Shown here: positions 1-6,828 of the stretch, one piece after another | Position numbering within the stretch: the first letter of the stretch is position 1 | How the letters are laid out: each line of letters begins with the position of its first letter | Assembly: GCA_015066715.1 (NCBI GenBank) | Contig: SVNU01000014.1 | Span: 1 to 33,248, forward strand | Reading direction: 5' to 3' | From: Ruminococcus sp. | GTDB lineage: Bacteria > Bacillota > Clostridia > Oscillospirales > Ruminococcaceae | Length of the DNA stretch: 33,248 nucleotides | Notes under the pieces: generated by a model | What the model was told of the DNA's origin: nothing | Seen by the model: the letters and a program-made list of their open reading frames with translations, nothing else | Databases searched by the model: none | Translations under genes and position numbers: made by a program

Positions 1-10
1 TTTTAAGTAT

Positions 11-127
11 TATTTTCTTTGTTCAAACTTTCTTTTTATAAGAAAGTTTGTGTGTTCTTTGGTATCTTTCTTGCACAAGCAAGAAAGTACGAATACTAAT
101 TTAAGTTAGAAAGAAAAATATAAATTT
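11..127 (+). repeat. Copy C of hairpin repeat (partial, at window edge)
   Basis: This 117-bp block is identical by eye to 6581-6697 and, inverted, matches 2042-2158 with one difference. It holds two hairpins: CAAACTTTCTT with AAGAAAGTTTG, and CTTTCTTGC with GCAAGAAAG. In the other two copies the block is one end of a ~500-bp element, so the rest of this copy probably lies left of the window. No coding sequence is apparent. The remainder of 1-302 holds the ychF terminator and a short repeated motif at 262-284. Confidence 0.9.
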
Positions 128-138
128 GCATCTCCCAA

Positions 139-169
139 ACAAAAAGGAACTGCACACCTGCAGTTCCTT
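139..169 (-). terminator. Rho-independent terminator of ychF
   Basis: A 10-bp stem (AAGGAACTGC / GCAGTTCCTT, 144-169) is followed on the minus strand by TTTTTGT. It lies 130 bp past the ychF stop codon and is the only good terminator there. Confidence 0.8.
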
Positions 170-261
170 AATCAGACAAACTCATCCGGAAAGATATATA
201 ACTGAAAAAAGCTCATCTACAACTTTTATATTAATTTTACAAAGTTTTTTAAAAGTCACAA

Positions 262-284
262 GTGAATTAAACCGCAATATGTCT
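262..284. repeat. Short repeated motif, copy 1
   Basis: The 23-bp sequence beginning CAAGTGAATTAAACC matches 2590-2612 with one mismatch. Both copies lie downstream of a minus-strand gene (ychF here, the XRE gene there) and next to a copy of the large hairpin repeat. Function is unknown. Confidence 0.6.
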
Positions 285-302
285 CCGCTGTGATCACCCG
301 GC

Positions 303-1397
303 TCAGACGTTAAATCTGAACAGAACAATATCGCCGTCCTGCATTACATATTCCTTACCCTCAAGTCTTACAAGACCTTTTTCCTTAGCCGCCGCCATTG
401 TGCCGCATGCCATAAGGTCATCATAGCTGATAACCTCTGCTCTGATAAAGCCCTTTTCAAAGTCTGTATGGATTTTACCTGCCGCCTGAGGTGCTTTTGT
501 GCCCTTTGTAATAGTCCATGCCCTTACTTCCGGCTGTCCTGCTGTAAGGTAGGAAATAAGCCCTAAAAGTGCATAGCCTTCCTTTATAATTCTGTTAAGA
601 CCGGATTCTTTAAGTCCCATTTCCGCAAGGAACATTTCCTTATCCTCTGCTTCCATGTCTGAAATTTCCGCTTCAATCTGCGCACAGATAGGAAGTACCG
701 CCGCATGCTCCTCCTCGGCAATTTTCTGAACAGTCTTAAAATTCTCGTTTGTCTCGATATTGTTTACAAAATCGTTTTCGCAGAGATTTGCCGCATAAAT
801 AACAGGCTTTGCCGAAAGCAGCGGTGTCTGCTTTATAATTTCCCTTTCCTCATCTGTAAAGTCAAAGCCTCTTGCAGACTTGCCCTCCTCAAGATGACTT
901 TTAAGTCTTTCAAGGAAATCTACCTGTGCCTGATATTTCTTGTCACCCTTAACAAGCTTTTTTGAACGCTCGATAAATCTGTCAACCATTTCGATATCCG
1001 AAAAAATAAGCTCAAGATTGATTGTTTCTATATCTCTTGCAGGGTTGATTTCGCCGTCAACGTGAATTATATTTGTGTCCTCGAAGCAGCGGACAACGTG
1101 AACAATAGCGTCAACCTCTCTTATATCGCCAAGGAACTTGTTGCCAAGACCCTCACCCTTTGACGCACCCTTTACAAGTCCTGCTATATCCACAAATTCA
1201 AGTGTTGCAGGAGTGAACTTGTCAGGATTGTACATTTTTGCAAGCTCGTCAAGTCTTTCGTCCGGAACGGAAACTATACCGATATTCTTTTCAATTGTAC
1301 AGAACGGATAGTTTGCAGATTCCGCACCTGCATTTGTAAGTGCATTAAAAAGTGTACTCTTTCCCACGTTCGGGAGTCCAACCATACCTAATTTCAT
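303..1397 (-). CDS. ychF: Redox-regulated ribosome-binding ATPase YchF (OLA1 family)
   Basis: A 364-residue Obg-like P-loop ATPase, the usual length for the family. The start MKLGMVGLPNVGKSTLFNAL contains the P-loop GLPNVGKST, and DIAGLVKGASKGEGLGNKFL is the Walker B/switch II region typical of YchF. The C-terminal TGS-like domain ends in DGDIVLFRFNV. Family members bind ATP rather than GTP, associate with the ribosome and influence stress responses. The start is preceded by GAGGT. The gene lies 32 bp downstream of a lipoprotein gene and is probably cotranscribed with it. It has its own terminator at 139-169. Nothing is unusual. Confidence 0.97.
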   Translation of the reverse strand: MKLGMVGLPNVGKSTLFNALTNAGAESANYPFCTIEKNIGIVSVPDERLDELAKMYNPDKFTPATLEFVDIAGLVKGASKGEGLGNKFLGDIREVDAIVHVVRCFEDTNIIHVDGEINPARDIETINLELIFSDIEMVDRFIERSKKLVKGDKKYQAQVDFLERLKSHLEEGKSARGFDFTDEEREIIKQTPLLSAKPVIYAANLCENDFVNNIETNENFKTVQKIAEEEHAAVLPICAQIEAEISDMEAEDKEMFLAEMGLKESGLNRIIKEGYALLGLISYLTAGQPEVRAWTITKGTKAPQAAGKIHTDFEKGFIRAEVISYDDLMACGTMAAAKEKGLVRLEGKEYVMQDGDIVLFRFNV

Positions 1398-1429
1398 TTT
1401 TCTACCTCTTTATTATGTAAATTTTATGT

Positions 1430-1933
1430 CTATTCACCGGGTGCGAAATCCTCCGCACTCCTTGTAACCATCGAAGGCAATGTCGCTTCTGATGTCTGCC
1501 TGCTTGTAACAGAAGTCTGTACTTCTTCCTCCCACCATTCATCACGGCTTTCCTCGGCTTCGGAAGAATCATCCCCCTCAAGCTCCATATCAAAAAGCTT
1601 GTTTTTCTCAAACCAGTCAGAACGTTCCCTTTTCTCCGTTGCCTGTGTTTCTTTCCTTTCGGAATTTTTTTCAGACTCCAAAGGGCTGCTGCTTTCCTGT
1701 TCAGCGGTTTCTTCCGTACTTTTATCAATAGCCGTAATACGTGCAAAGGTCTGGAGCGGTGTCAGCTCAGTAGTGTCTTCTGTCTGCTCACTGCTTCCAT
1801 TACTGCTGTCATCTGCTTCCTCAAGCGCTCTTTTATCGCTTGTACTGTCAGCAGATGAGCTTTCGGTACATCCGGAAAAACACATAAGTGCAGCAGCCAG
1901 CAAAACTGCCGCATACAAAACCTTTTTCTTCAT
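1430..1933 (-). CDS. Small Ser/Glu-rich lipoprotein of unknown function
   Basis: A 167-residue protein with a lipoprotein signal peptide: MKKK, a hydrophobic stretch, then the lipobox FSGC with Cys22 as the predicted lipidated residue. The mature part is very polar (Ser, Glu, Asp, Thr) with almost no hydrophobic core, so it is probably disordered and surface-anchored. No family was recognised. Translation starts 3' of a GAGGAAGG ribosome binding site. A promoter lies at 1964-1993, and ychF follows after 32 bp. The ORF in another frame at 1402-1746 is a shadow. Confidence 0.8.
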   Translation of the reverse strand: MKKKVLYAAVLLAAALMCFSGCTESSSADSTSDKRALEEADDSSNGSSEQTEDTTELTPLQTFARITAIDKSTEETAEQESSSPLESEKNSERKETQATEKRERSDWFEKNKLFDMELEGDDSSEAEESRDEWWEEEVQTSVTSRQTSEATLPSMVTRSAEDFAPGE

Positions 1934-1963
1934 AGCCTTCCTCTTTTTCGCCTTAATATTTCT

Positions 1964-1993
1964 ATTATAACACTTTACAGGGTATTAAGTCAA
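1964..1993 (-). promoter_or_regulatory. Sigma-A-type promoter for the lipoprotein–ychF unit
   Basis: Minus strand: TTGACT (1988-1993), an 18-bp spacer and TATAAT (1964-1969), about 30 bp upstream of the lipoprotein start. Confidence 0.75.
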
Positions 1994-2041
1994 GCTTTGA
2001 TGATTTTTGGTATCTGTAAAATAAATGTAGGCAATAAGCGT

Positions 2042-2548
2042 AAATTTATATTTTTCTTTCTAACTTAAATTAATATTCGTACTTTCTTGCTTGTGCAAGA
2101 AAGATACCAAAGAACACACAAACTTTCTTATAAAAAGAAAGTTTGAACAAAGAAAATAAAAACTTAAAATTGAAACCGAATTCAGACTGTTTCCCATTAA
2201 AAGAACTATCATACCCGATAAAAAGCAAACTGTTGCAGATAGTCTGCATAAAACGCAGTTCTCCCCGCAAATTAAGCTATAGCTTGAGAAAGCTTGAAGT
2301 TTCGAACTTACAAATTCTATTTTAATTGCAACCATCCGCAAATGGACTTTTAATTTTGTAATTATGAAGTTGCCAAGTACAGGGAAACATTATTATTTAA
2401 GCGACAAATTCATGTAAGGAATTTTTTCTTTTTTGATTAAACTTTTTTCTGTTTCGAAGAAAAGAAAAAAGTTTATGTGTTTTCTTTGTAACTTTCTTTG
2501 CACAAGCAAAGAAAGTTAATAACAAGATTGGAAAGATAAATATAAATA
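2042..2548 (-). repeat. Foldback (MITE-like) repeat, copy A
   Basis: This non-coding element of about 500 bp matches 6206-6697 in inverted orientation. Shared blocks include GGGGAGAACTG, GGGTATGATAGTTCTTTTAA and AATAATAATGTTTCCCTGTA, separated by diverged stretches. Each end carries two nested hairpins and the ends are imperfect inverted repeats of each other. Small ORFs inside the two copies are shifted in frame relative to each other, so the conservation is at DNA/RNA level. The element fills most of the 797-bp gap at 1934-2730. No transposase is present. Confidence 0.85.
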
Positions 2549-2567
2549 TATATTCTTAATAAAATAT

Positions 2568-2633
2568 GCGGAGTTTATTTTTATTTACAAGTGAAATAAA
2601 CCGCAATATGGGTCCAGCGTCACGCTGGTAAAT
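2568..2633. repeat. Hairpins and short repeated motif, copy 2
   Basis: An imperfect stem joins GCGGAGTTTATTT to AAATAAACCGC. It contains the 23-bp motif (2590-2612) also found at 262-284. A second small hairpin, CCAGCG-TCA-CGCTGG, follows. It lies 3' of the XRE gene and could act in its 3' end formation, though no U-tract is clear. Confidence 0.5.
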
Positions 2634-2730
2634 ATAAATTTATCTGCCTACGAAATTTTTACATATACTGATTTTTGATGCGACAATCTGTTTCGGCTGC
2701 TTTTTTTGCGCAAAAATTCACATAAGAACG

Positions 2731-3039
2731 TTATTTCTTCAGACCCTTTGCCATAAAGATGAGATTGTCCAGCTGCTGGTTATTAAGCCCCTTTGCAGCC
2801 TCCATCAATTCTCTTTCCTTTTGTGGGTTCTGCGAATCAGTCTGAAAGAATTCGGCAGGAGTTATCCCCAGATATTCACAAATATAAAAAAATACTGTCA
2901 TTGAGGGGAAATTTTTTCCTACCTCAATATTGTTTATATATCCCGGACTTTGTCCAAGAGAAAGACTCATGTCCCGTGCTGATACGCCTTTATTAATACG
3001 AAGCATGGAAAGCCTTAGTGAAAATTCCTTTTGTTCCAT
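2731..3039 (-). CDS. XRE-family HTH transcriptional regulator
   Basis: A 102-residue protein with an N-terminal Cro/CI-type helix-turn-helix (about residues 8-62). The segment ARDMSLSLGQSPGYINNIE is a typical HTH and recognition helix, followed by PSMTVFFYICEYLGITPAEF. The short C-terminal tail has no sensor domain. The ribosome binding site is AAAGGAGG. It is divergent from the SLOG-like gene at 3183, with 143 bp between the start codons, a common layout for an autoregulating repressor controlling its neighbour. That regulatory link is inference. Confidence 0.9.
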   Translation of the reverse strand: MEQKEFSLRLSMLRINKGVSARDMSLSLGQSPGYINNIEVGKNFPSMTVFFYICEYLGITPAEFFQTDSQNPQKERELMEAAKGLNNQQLDNLIFMAKGLKK

Positions 3040-3055
3040 ATTAAACGCCTCCTTT

Positions 3056-3078
3056 TGTATACAATTGTAATATACATA
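3056..3078. promoter_or_regulatory. Possible operator in the XRE/SLOG divergent region
   Basis: The partial palindrome GTATACAATTGTAATATAC lies just upstream of the XRE ribosome binding site. Small XRE repressors often bind such sites in their own promoter. There is only one imperfect site, so this is tentative. Confidence 0.3.
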
Positions 3079-3114
3079 AAGCGGTTAATTATCGGATTTA
3101 ATCCCATAAAGTTA

Positions 3115-3143
3115 TTGACATAACAATTTTAATCGGATATAAT
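3115..3143 (+). promoter_or_regulatory. Consensus promoter for the SLOG-like gene
   Basis: TTGACA (3115-3120), a 17-bp spacer and TATAAT (3138-3143) match the sigma-A consensus exactly. GGAGGT follows at 3171-3176, 6 bp before the ATG. A promoter this strong suggests the gene is either highly expressed or held down by a repressor. Confidence 0.9.
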
Positions 3144-3182
3144 ATATAATGTAACCATTTAAACAAAACAGGAGGTCAATTT

Positions 3183-3623
3183 ATGAAATGTACATTCTTC
3201 GGTCACAGAAATACTTCATCAGAAATCATGCCGAAGCTTTGTGAAACTCTAACAGATTTAATAGAAAACAAAAATGTCGACACCTTTTATGTGGGTAATC
3301 AGGGAAATTTTGACAGCTCTGTAAAAAAAGCGCTTAAAATTTTAAAAATGTCATATCCTCATATAAAATACTATGTTGTGCTTGCATATATGCCAAACAT
3401 CAATCAAAATCCACGGGAATGCTATATAGATTATTCTGAAAGTATTTATCCTGAATGTCTTGAATTTGTTCCGAAAAGATTTGCAATTTCTCACAGAAAC
3501 AAATGGCTTGTCAACAACTGTGATTTTGTCGTAACCTGTGTATCACGTTCATTCGGCGGTGCGGCAAAATTCAAAAATATGGCAGTTAAAAACGGTAAAA
3601 CAGTTATCGAGCTTAACGAATAG
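3183..3623 (+). CDS. SLOG/DUF1273-like Rossmann-fold protein
   Basis: This 146-residue protein resembles the SLOG superfamily (YpsA/DUF1273, TIGR00725-like). Recognisable parts are FFGHR at residues 5-9, YVGNQGNFD at 36-44, the C-terminal half RFAISHRNKWLV (99-110) and GGAAKF at 125-130. SLOG domains bind nucleotides or nucleotide derivatives, and some act as ligand sensors in bacterial conflict systems. The substrate of this subgroup is not known. It has its own consensus promoter and is divergent from an XRE regulator. The gene ends at a large inverted repeat (3625-3724). Family assignment is from motif memory; function is open. Confidence 0.75.
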   Translation: MKCTFFGHRNTSSEIMPKLCETLTDLIENKNVDTFYVGNQGNFDSSVKKALKILKMSYPHIKYYVVLAYMPNINQNPRECYIDYSESIYPECLEFVPKRFAISHRNKWLVNNCDFVVTCVSRSFGGAAKFKNMAVKNGKTVIELNE

Positions 3624-3624
3624 T

Positions 3625-3724
3625 TTTTTAAGCAGCATCGCAGTTACCACCATCCTACCAAAGCCCCTTATGTCGGGGTGTTAATTACTCCTCGCAATAT
3701 ATAATGCGGTGCTGCTTTAAAAAA
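3625..3724. other. Structured ~100-bp inverted-repeat element between convergent genes
   Basis: The outer arms TTTTTAAGCAGCATCGCA (3625-3642) and TGCGGTGCTGCTTTAAAAAA (3705-3724) form an ~18-bp stem with one G-U pair and one bulge. A 62-nt interior holds a second hairpin (CCCC TTATGTC GGGG) and a possible TTACCACC/GGTGTTAA pairing. It fills the gap between the SLOG-like and DUF4363 genes and includes the DUF4363 stop codon. The flanks are A-rich after the stem on both strands, so it is not a textbook terminator, although a bidirectional terminator role is possible. Confidence 0.65.
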
Positions 3725-4100
3725 TATTTGTAAATCTCGGTATTTCACTTTCAACTATCCATTCAAGATTTCCACGAGCATTTGCAAACTCTGCATTAAG
3801 CTCATCATTTTCCTTTTCAATAAGCGGACGAAGTCTTGAAATTGATTCCTGAACTGCCGAAATTTTATCGTTTCTGACTAATATGCTTGCAGTTTTATGA
3901 TATTTATGCCATGCCCTTTCCAGTTTACTCACTGATTCAAGGGCACTTTGTGTATCCCCTGAATCAGAATACATTTTTGTTTCATCAATAAGCTTTATGA
4001 TGCCGTCTGTTTTATAGTCAATTATCAGTATTCCCGATATGCCAAGCAGTATAATAGCAATAAGAATCCCAAAACATACTTTAACTCTGCCCATTTTCAT
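3717..4100 (-). CDS. DUF4363-family membrane-anchored protein
   Basis: A 127-residue protein with one N-terminal membrane segment (about residues 8-28, ILIAIILLGISGILII). A helical extracytoplasmic region with charged heptad-like spacing follows. This matches DUF4363, often encoded beside DUF421/YetF proteins in Firmicutes. The start overlaps the end of the DUF421 gene by 20 bp and is preceded by AAGGAGA inside that gene, so the two are translationally linked. It may act as a partner of the DUF421 protein; its biochemical role is unknown. Confidence 0.8.
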   Translation of the reverse strand: MKMGRVKVCFGILIAIILLGISGILIIDYKTDGIIKLIDETKMYSDSGDTQSALESVSKLERAWHKYHKTASILVRNDKISAVQESISRLRPLIEKENDELNAEFANARGNLEWIVESEIPRFTNIF

Positions 4101-4767
4101 TTCTCCTTTTTATAAGTGTGTATTCGGCGTTTTTATCGGCGAGCATTAAAAAGACATCATTTTCGGACAAATGCTTTCTTTCAAGCAAATCGGTCAGCCA
4201 TTTTCTTTGCAGTCCGATTTCATTTAACCCCTGTGTTATAATTTGACCGTCGGAAATTACTATAACAGGAGGATTGCAGGATGTTCCCTCAATACACATA
4301 TCTGCGTTTGTCACGGTTTTATACGGATGCTTTTCGTATACCGACACGCTCCCGTTTGTTTCAACAACGGCATACTGCACATTGCTTAAATCAAAGACAT
4401 TGTTGCTTCTGAGCGCTGTCATAATATCATCTACTGAATAACGCAAATCCTTCATCACCTTCTGGTCAAGAAGTCCGTCATGTATAATCACTTTAGGCTT
4501 GCCGGATACTATATGCCTGAGCTTTCTCGACCTTAGAGTAAGCCATGACATTATAACCTCAAAACATACAAGCGAAAGTATCGGAAGTATACCCATTATA
4601 AGCGGAATATTAAGGTCCTCAAGAGGAAGTGTGGCAATATTTGATACAAGTATCGTAATCACAAGCTCTGACGGCTGAAGTTCACCAATCTGGCGTTTGC
4701 CCATAACTCTGACAGAAACTATTACAACTATATATAAAATTATCGCCCTGATAAAAACTATGCTCAT
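4081..4767 (-). CDS. DUF421 (YetF-family) membrane protein
   Basis: A 228-residue protein with about three N-terminal membrane helices (residues 3-20, 35-55, 60-80), including the family sequence RVMGKRQIGELQPSELVITI. A cytoplasmic domain follows, with the family-typical segment GKPKVIIHDGLLDQ and a second subdomain. B. subtilis YetF and relatives are linked to spore and membrane physiology; the molecular activity is unknown. The ribosome binding site AAAGGAGGAG precedes the start. It forms a two-gene unit with the DUF4363 gene. Confidence 0.9.
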   Translation of the reverse strand: MSIVFIRAIILYIVVIVSVRVMGKRQIGELQPSELVITILVSNIATLPLEDLNIPLIMGILPILSLVCFEVIMSWLTLRSRKLRHIVSGKPKVIIHDGLLDQKVMKDLRYSVDDIMTALRSNNVFDLSNVQYAVVETNGSVSVYEKHPYKTVTNADMCIEGTSCNPPVIVISDGQIITQGLNEIGLQRKWLTDLLERKHLSENDVFLMLADKNAEYTLIKRRNENGQS

Positions 4768-4915
4768 AATATTCTCCTCCTTTTCATATTCTGCACAGTT
4801 TTTTCAGATATATCCGACAACATGAAGGATTATGCAATATATTAAATAATATTAATGTCTATTTGTGTAAAACAGCGAATTTGTCAACTTGCATACTGTC
4901 ACTTAAACAAATATC

Positions 4916-4944
4916 TTGAATTTATATCCATAATATGTTATAAT
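4916..4944 (+). promoter_or_regulatory. Promoter for the DUF4234–DUF2752 pair
   Basis: TTGAAT (4916-4921), a 17-bp spacer and TATAAT (4939-4944). TAGGAGG lies just before the ATG at 4976. Confidence 0.85.
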
Positions 4945-4975
4945 TAACTTACTAATTTTATAGGAGGTTTATTTC

Positions 4976-5332
4976 ATGATTACAGAAAGAAATATTGCTT
5001 TATGTATTATTCTTTCAATCGTTACATGCGGTATCTACGGTCTTTACTGGGAAATCTGCATCGTAAACGATCTGAACACAGCAGCAGATACTCCAAACGA
5101 TACAAGCGGTGTAATGGTTATCGTTCTCACTATTGTAACATGTGGTATCTACGGCTATTACTGGGCATATCAGGCTGGAAATAAGGTTCAGGCTGCACAG
5201 CAGAAGCGTGGTCTTCCATCTGACTCAAATTCAGGTATCCTTTACTTAATTCTCATGATCTTCGGTCTTGGAATTATTACATGGTGCCTCGTTCAGAATG
5301 AGCTCAATAAGATGGCTACAAATAATGCATAA
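4976..5332 (+). CDS. DUF4234-family small membrane protein
   Basis: A 118-residue protein with three hydrophobic segments. The first two are an internal duplication, IVTCGIYGLYW (15-25) and IVTCGIYGYYW (53-63), a hallmark of DUF4234 proteins. A third helix (about 85-105) is followed by a polar tail. The strong ribosome binding site TAGGAGG and promoter are directly upstream. Its stop codon overlaps the start of the DUF2752 gene by 8 bp. Function is unknown; a role in the membrane is all that can be said. Confidence 0.85.
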   Translation: MITERNIALCIILSIVTCGIYGLYWEICIVNDLNTAADTPNDTSGVMVIVLTIVTCGIYGYYWAYQAGNKVQAAQQKRGLPSDSNSGILYLILMIFGLGIITWCLVQNELNKMATNNA

Positions 5333-5717
5333 GCGATTAAAAAAAGTACTTATAATGCTTGCCGCAATTTCTGCGGCAGGCTTTATTTATTTTCTGCTTA
5401 TCCGCCTTGGAATTGCCCTGCCCTGCATATTCTATAAAATTACAGGTCTTTACTGCCCCGGCTGCGGTGCTACAAGACTTTGCATAAACCTCATACATCT
5501 TGATTTTTATAAAGCATTCCGAAGCAATCAGGCTACTTTTCTTATGCTTCCGCTGCTTGCCGCTATTCTCGGCAGAAGAATATACTGCTATATAAAATAC
5601 GGAAAATCAAAAAACGAAAAATGGATGACCGTTTCCGCAACTGTTGCACTGGTTATTTTAATCATTTTCGGAATTCTGCGAAATATTCCATCTTTCGACT
5701 TTTTACGACCATTATAA
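5325..5717 (+). CDS. DUF2752-family membrane protein
   Basis: A 130-residue protein with the DUF2752 signature CPGCGATR (residues 44-51) between membrane helices, then a further pair of helices (about 68-85 and 103-120). A longer reading frame begins at 5268, but the ATG at 5325 overlaps the DUF4234 stop (ATGCATAA), as expected for translational coupling, and gives a normal positively charged N-terminus (MHKRLKK). DUF2752 and DUF4234 genes commonly occur together. Function is unknown; the Cys pair suggests metal binding or a redox role, which is inference. Confidence 0.85.
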   Translation: MHKRLKKVLIMLAAISAAGFIYFLLIRLGIALPCIFYKITGLYCPGCGATRLCINLIHLDFYKAFRSNQATFLMLPLLAAILGRRIYCYIKYGKSKNEKWMTVSATVALVILIIFGILRNIPSFDFLRPL

Positions 5718-5813
5718 TCAGTTTTTTTTATTACACATGTGCAGTTTTTTGTGTAGTATCTATAAAAATTCTATGTCAAACTATTACAAAACAGAAAATT
5801 TTTTTAATAAGGC

Positions 5814-5842
5814 TTGTTTATTCTGAAAATATCGGTTATAAT
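5814..5842 (+). promoter_or_regulatory. Promoter for ireB
   Basis: TTGTTT (5814-5819), a 17-bp spacer and TATAAT (5837-5842), 33 bp before the ireB ATG. The ribosome binding site AAGGGGG follows. Confidence 0.75.
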
Positions 5843-5875
5843 AAACATATAAATAAAAAGGGGGCTTGAATTGAA

Positions 5876-6121
5876 ATGTGCGATAAAACAATGACATTTT
5901 CGGTCAACGATGAAAAAGAACTTGAATTAAAGAAAAACCTTACTATTATTTATGATGCCCTGATTCAAAAAGGTTATAATCCTATAAATCAGATTGTTGG
6001 TTATATTCTTTCGGAAGACCCGACATACATAACCACATACAACAACGCAAGAAGTCTTATCCGTCGTATTGACAGGGATGAACTCCTGCAGGTATTGGTT
6101 AAGTCTTATCTTGATGCTTAA
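5876..6121 (+). CDS. ireB: IreB-family regulatory phosphoprotein (UPF0297/YrzL)
   Basis: An 81-residue protein matching UPF0297 over its whole length, with the conserved core KGYNPINQIVGYILSEDP and NNARSLIRRIDRDEL. In Enterococcus faecalis IreB is phosphorylated on threonine by the PASTA kinase IreK and lowers cephalosporin resistance. A threonine near the N-terminus is present here (MCDKTMTFSV). In many Firmicutes the gene sits beside alaS, ruvX and yrzB; here it stands alone with its own promoter and terminator, next to a foldback repeat. Confidence 0.92.
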   Translation: MCDKTMTFSVNDEKELELKKNLTIIYDALIQKGYNPINQIVGYILSEDPTYITTYNNARSLIRRIDRDELLQVLVKSYLDA

Positions 6122-6133
6122 TAATTAAAAATG

Positions 6134-6163
6134 ACTCTCACATCTTTTGATGTGAGAGTTTTT
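6134..6163 (+). terminator. Terminator of ireB
   Basis: CTCTCACATC, loop TTTT, GATGTGAGAG, then TTTTT, starting 13 bp after the ireB stop codon. Confidence 0.92.
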
Positions 6164-6205
6164 ATATATAAGATTTTTCTGTTCAAATATAGAGGAGAGA
6201 ATAAT

Positions 6206-6697
6206 AAATTTAGATTTATCTTTCTGTTTATATTCTTTACTTTTCTTGCTTGCACAAGAAAAGTAACAAAAGAATGCATACACTTTTTTCTTTTCTTCGA
6301 AACAGAAAAAAGTTAGCAAAAAAGAAAAAATTCTATCCGTCATCCTGCAAATTAAATAATAATGTTTCCCTGTACCTGTCAACTTCATAATTACAAAATC
6401 AAAAGTCCATTTATAAATGGTTGCGACTAAAAATTAACTTGCAAGTTTTCTCAAGCTATAGCTTAATTTGCGGGGAGAACTGTGTTTTATGCAGACTATC
6501 TGCAACAGTTTGCTTTTTATCGGGTATGATAGTTCTTTTAATGGGAAACAGTCTGAGCTTTGCCGCAATTTCAAGCATAATATTTTCTTTGTTCAAACTT
6601 TCTTTTTATAAGAAAGTTTGTGTGTTCTTTGGTATCTTTCTTGCACAAGCAAGAAAGTACGAATACTAATTTAAGTTAGAAAGAAAAATATAAATTT
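6206..6697 (+). repeat. Foldback (MITE-like) repeat, copy B
   Basis: A ~490-bp non-coding element matching 2042-2548 in inverted orientation. The left end has hairpins ACTTTTCTTG/CAAGAAAAGT (6239-6264) and ACTTTTTTC/GAAAAAAGT (6282-6313). The right end has CAAACTTTCTT/AAGAAAGTTTG (6594-6620) and CTTTCTTGC/GCAAGAAAG (6636-6657). The two ends are imperfect inverted copies of each other over roughly 70-110 bp, so a single strand can fold end to end. The last 117 bp are identical to 11-127. It fills most of the 707-bp gap at 6122-6828. Confidence 0.85.
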
Positions 6698-6716
6698 ATC
6701 TTTGTTTTAATAATAA

Positions 6717-6735
6717 GGGCGGTCAATGACCGCCC
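6717..6735. terminator. GGCGGTCA-type hairpin
   Basis: An 8-bp stem with a 3-nt loop (GGGCGGTC AAT GACCGCCC). The same stem recurs as the terminator at 25135, 27780 and 29329. Here the T-run is weak, so it may be a spare or relic terminator downstream of the true one at 6795. Confidence 0.55.
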
Positions 6736-6794
6736 GTTCATATTACAGCTATTTTGCGTTGCATCGTAAGGGACTAAAGAAAACCCATACTCTG

Positions 6795-6824
6795 AAAAAA
6801 ATCTCCGCTGAATGCGGAGATTTT
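6795..6824 (-). terminator. Terminator of the 730-residue membrane protein gene
   Basis: The stem AAAATCTCCGC/GCGGAGATTTT is followed on the minus strand by a run of T, 4 bp after the stop codon. Confidence 0.9.
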
Positions 6825-6828
6825 CATT

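Noticed and set aside
6421-6669. 82-codon ORF inside repeat copy B, similar to 2060-2341 in copy A
   Set aside because: The two ORFs share segments, but the matching ends fall in different frames and no ribosome binding site is seen. Conservation follows the DNA element, not a protein.
2042-6697. Composite transposon bounded by insertion sequences
   Set aside because: The flanking repeats encode no transposase, and the enclosed block includes a conserved housekeeping-type gene (ireB).
1-6700. Hairpin repeats as a CRISPR array
   Set aside because: The copies are few, long, unevenly spaced and inverted; there are no regular spacers and no cas genes.
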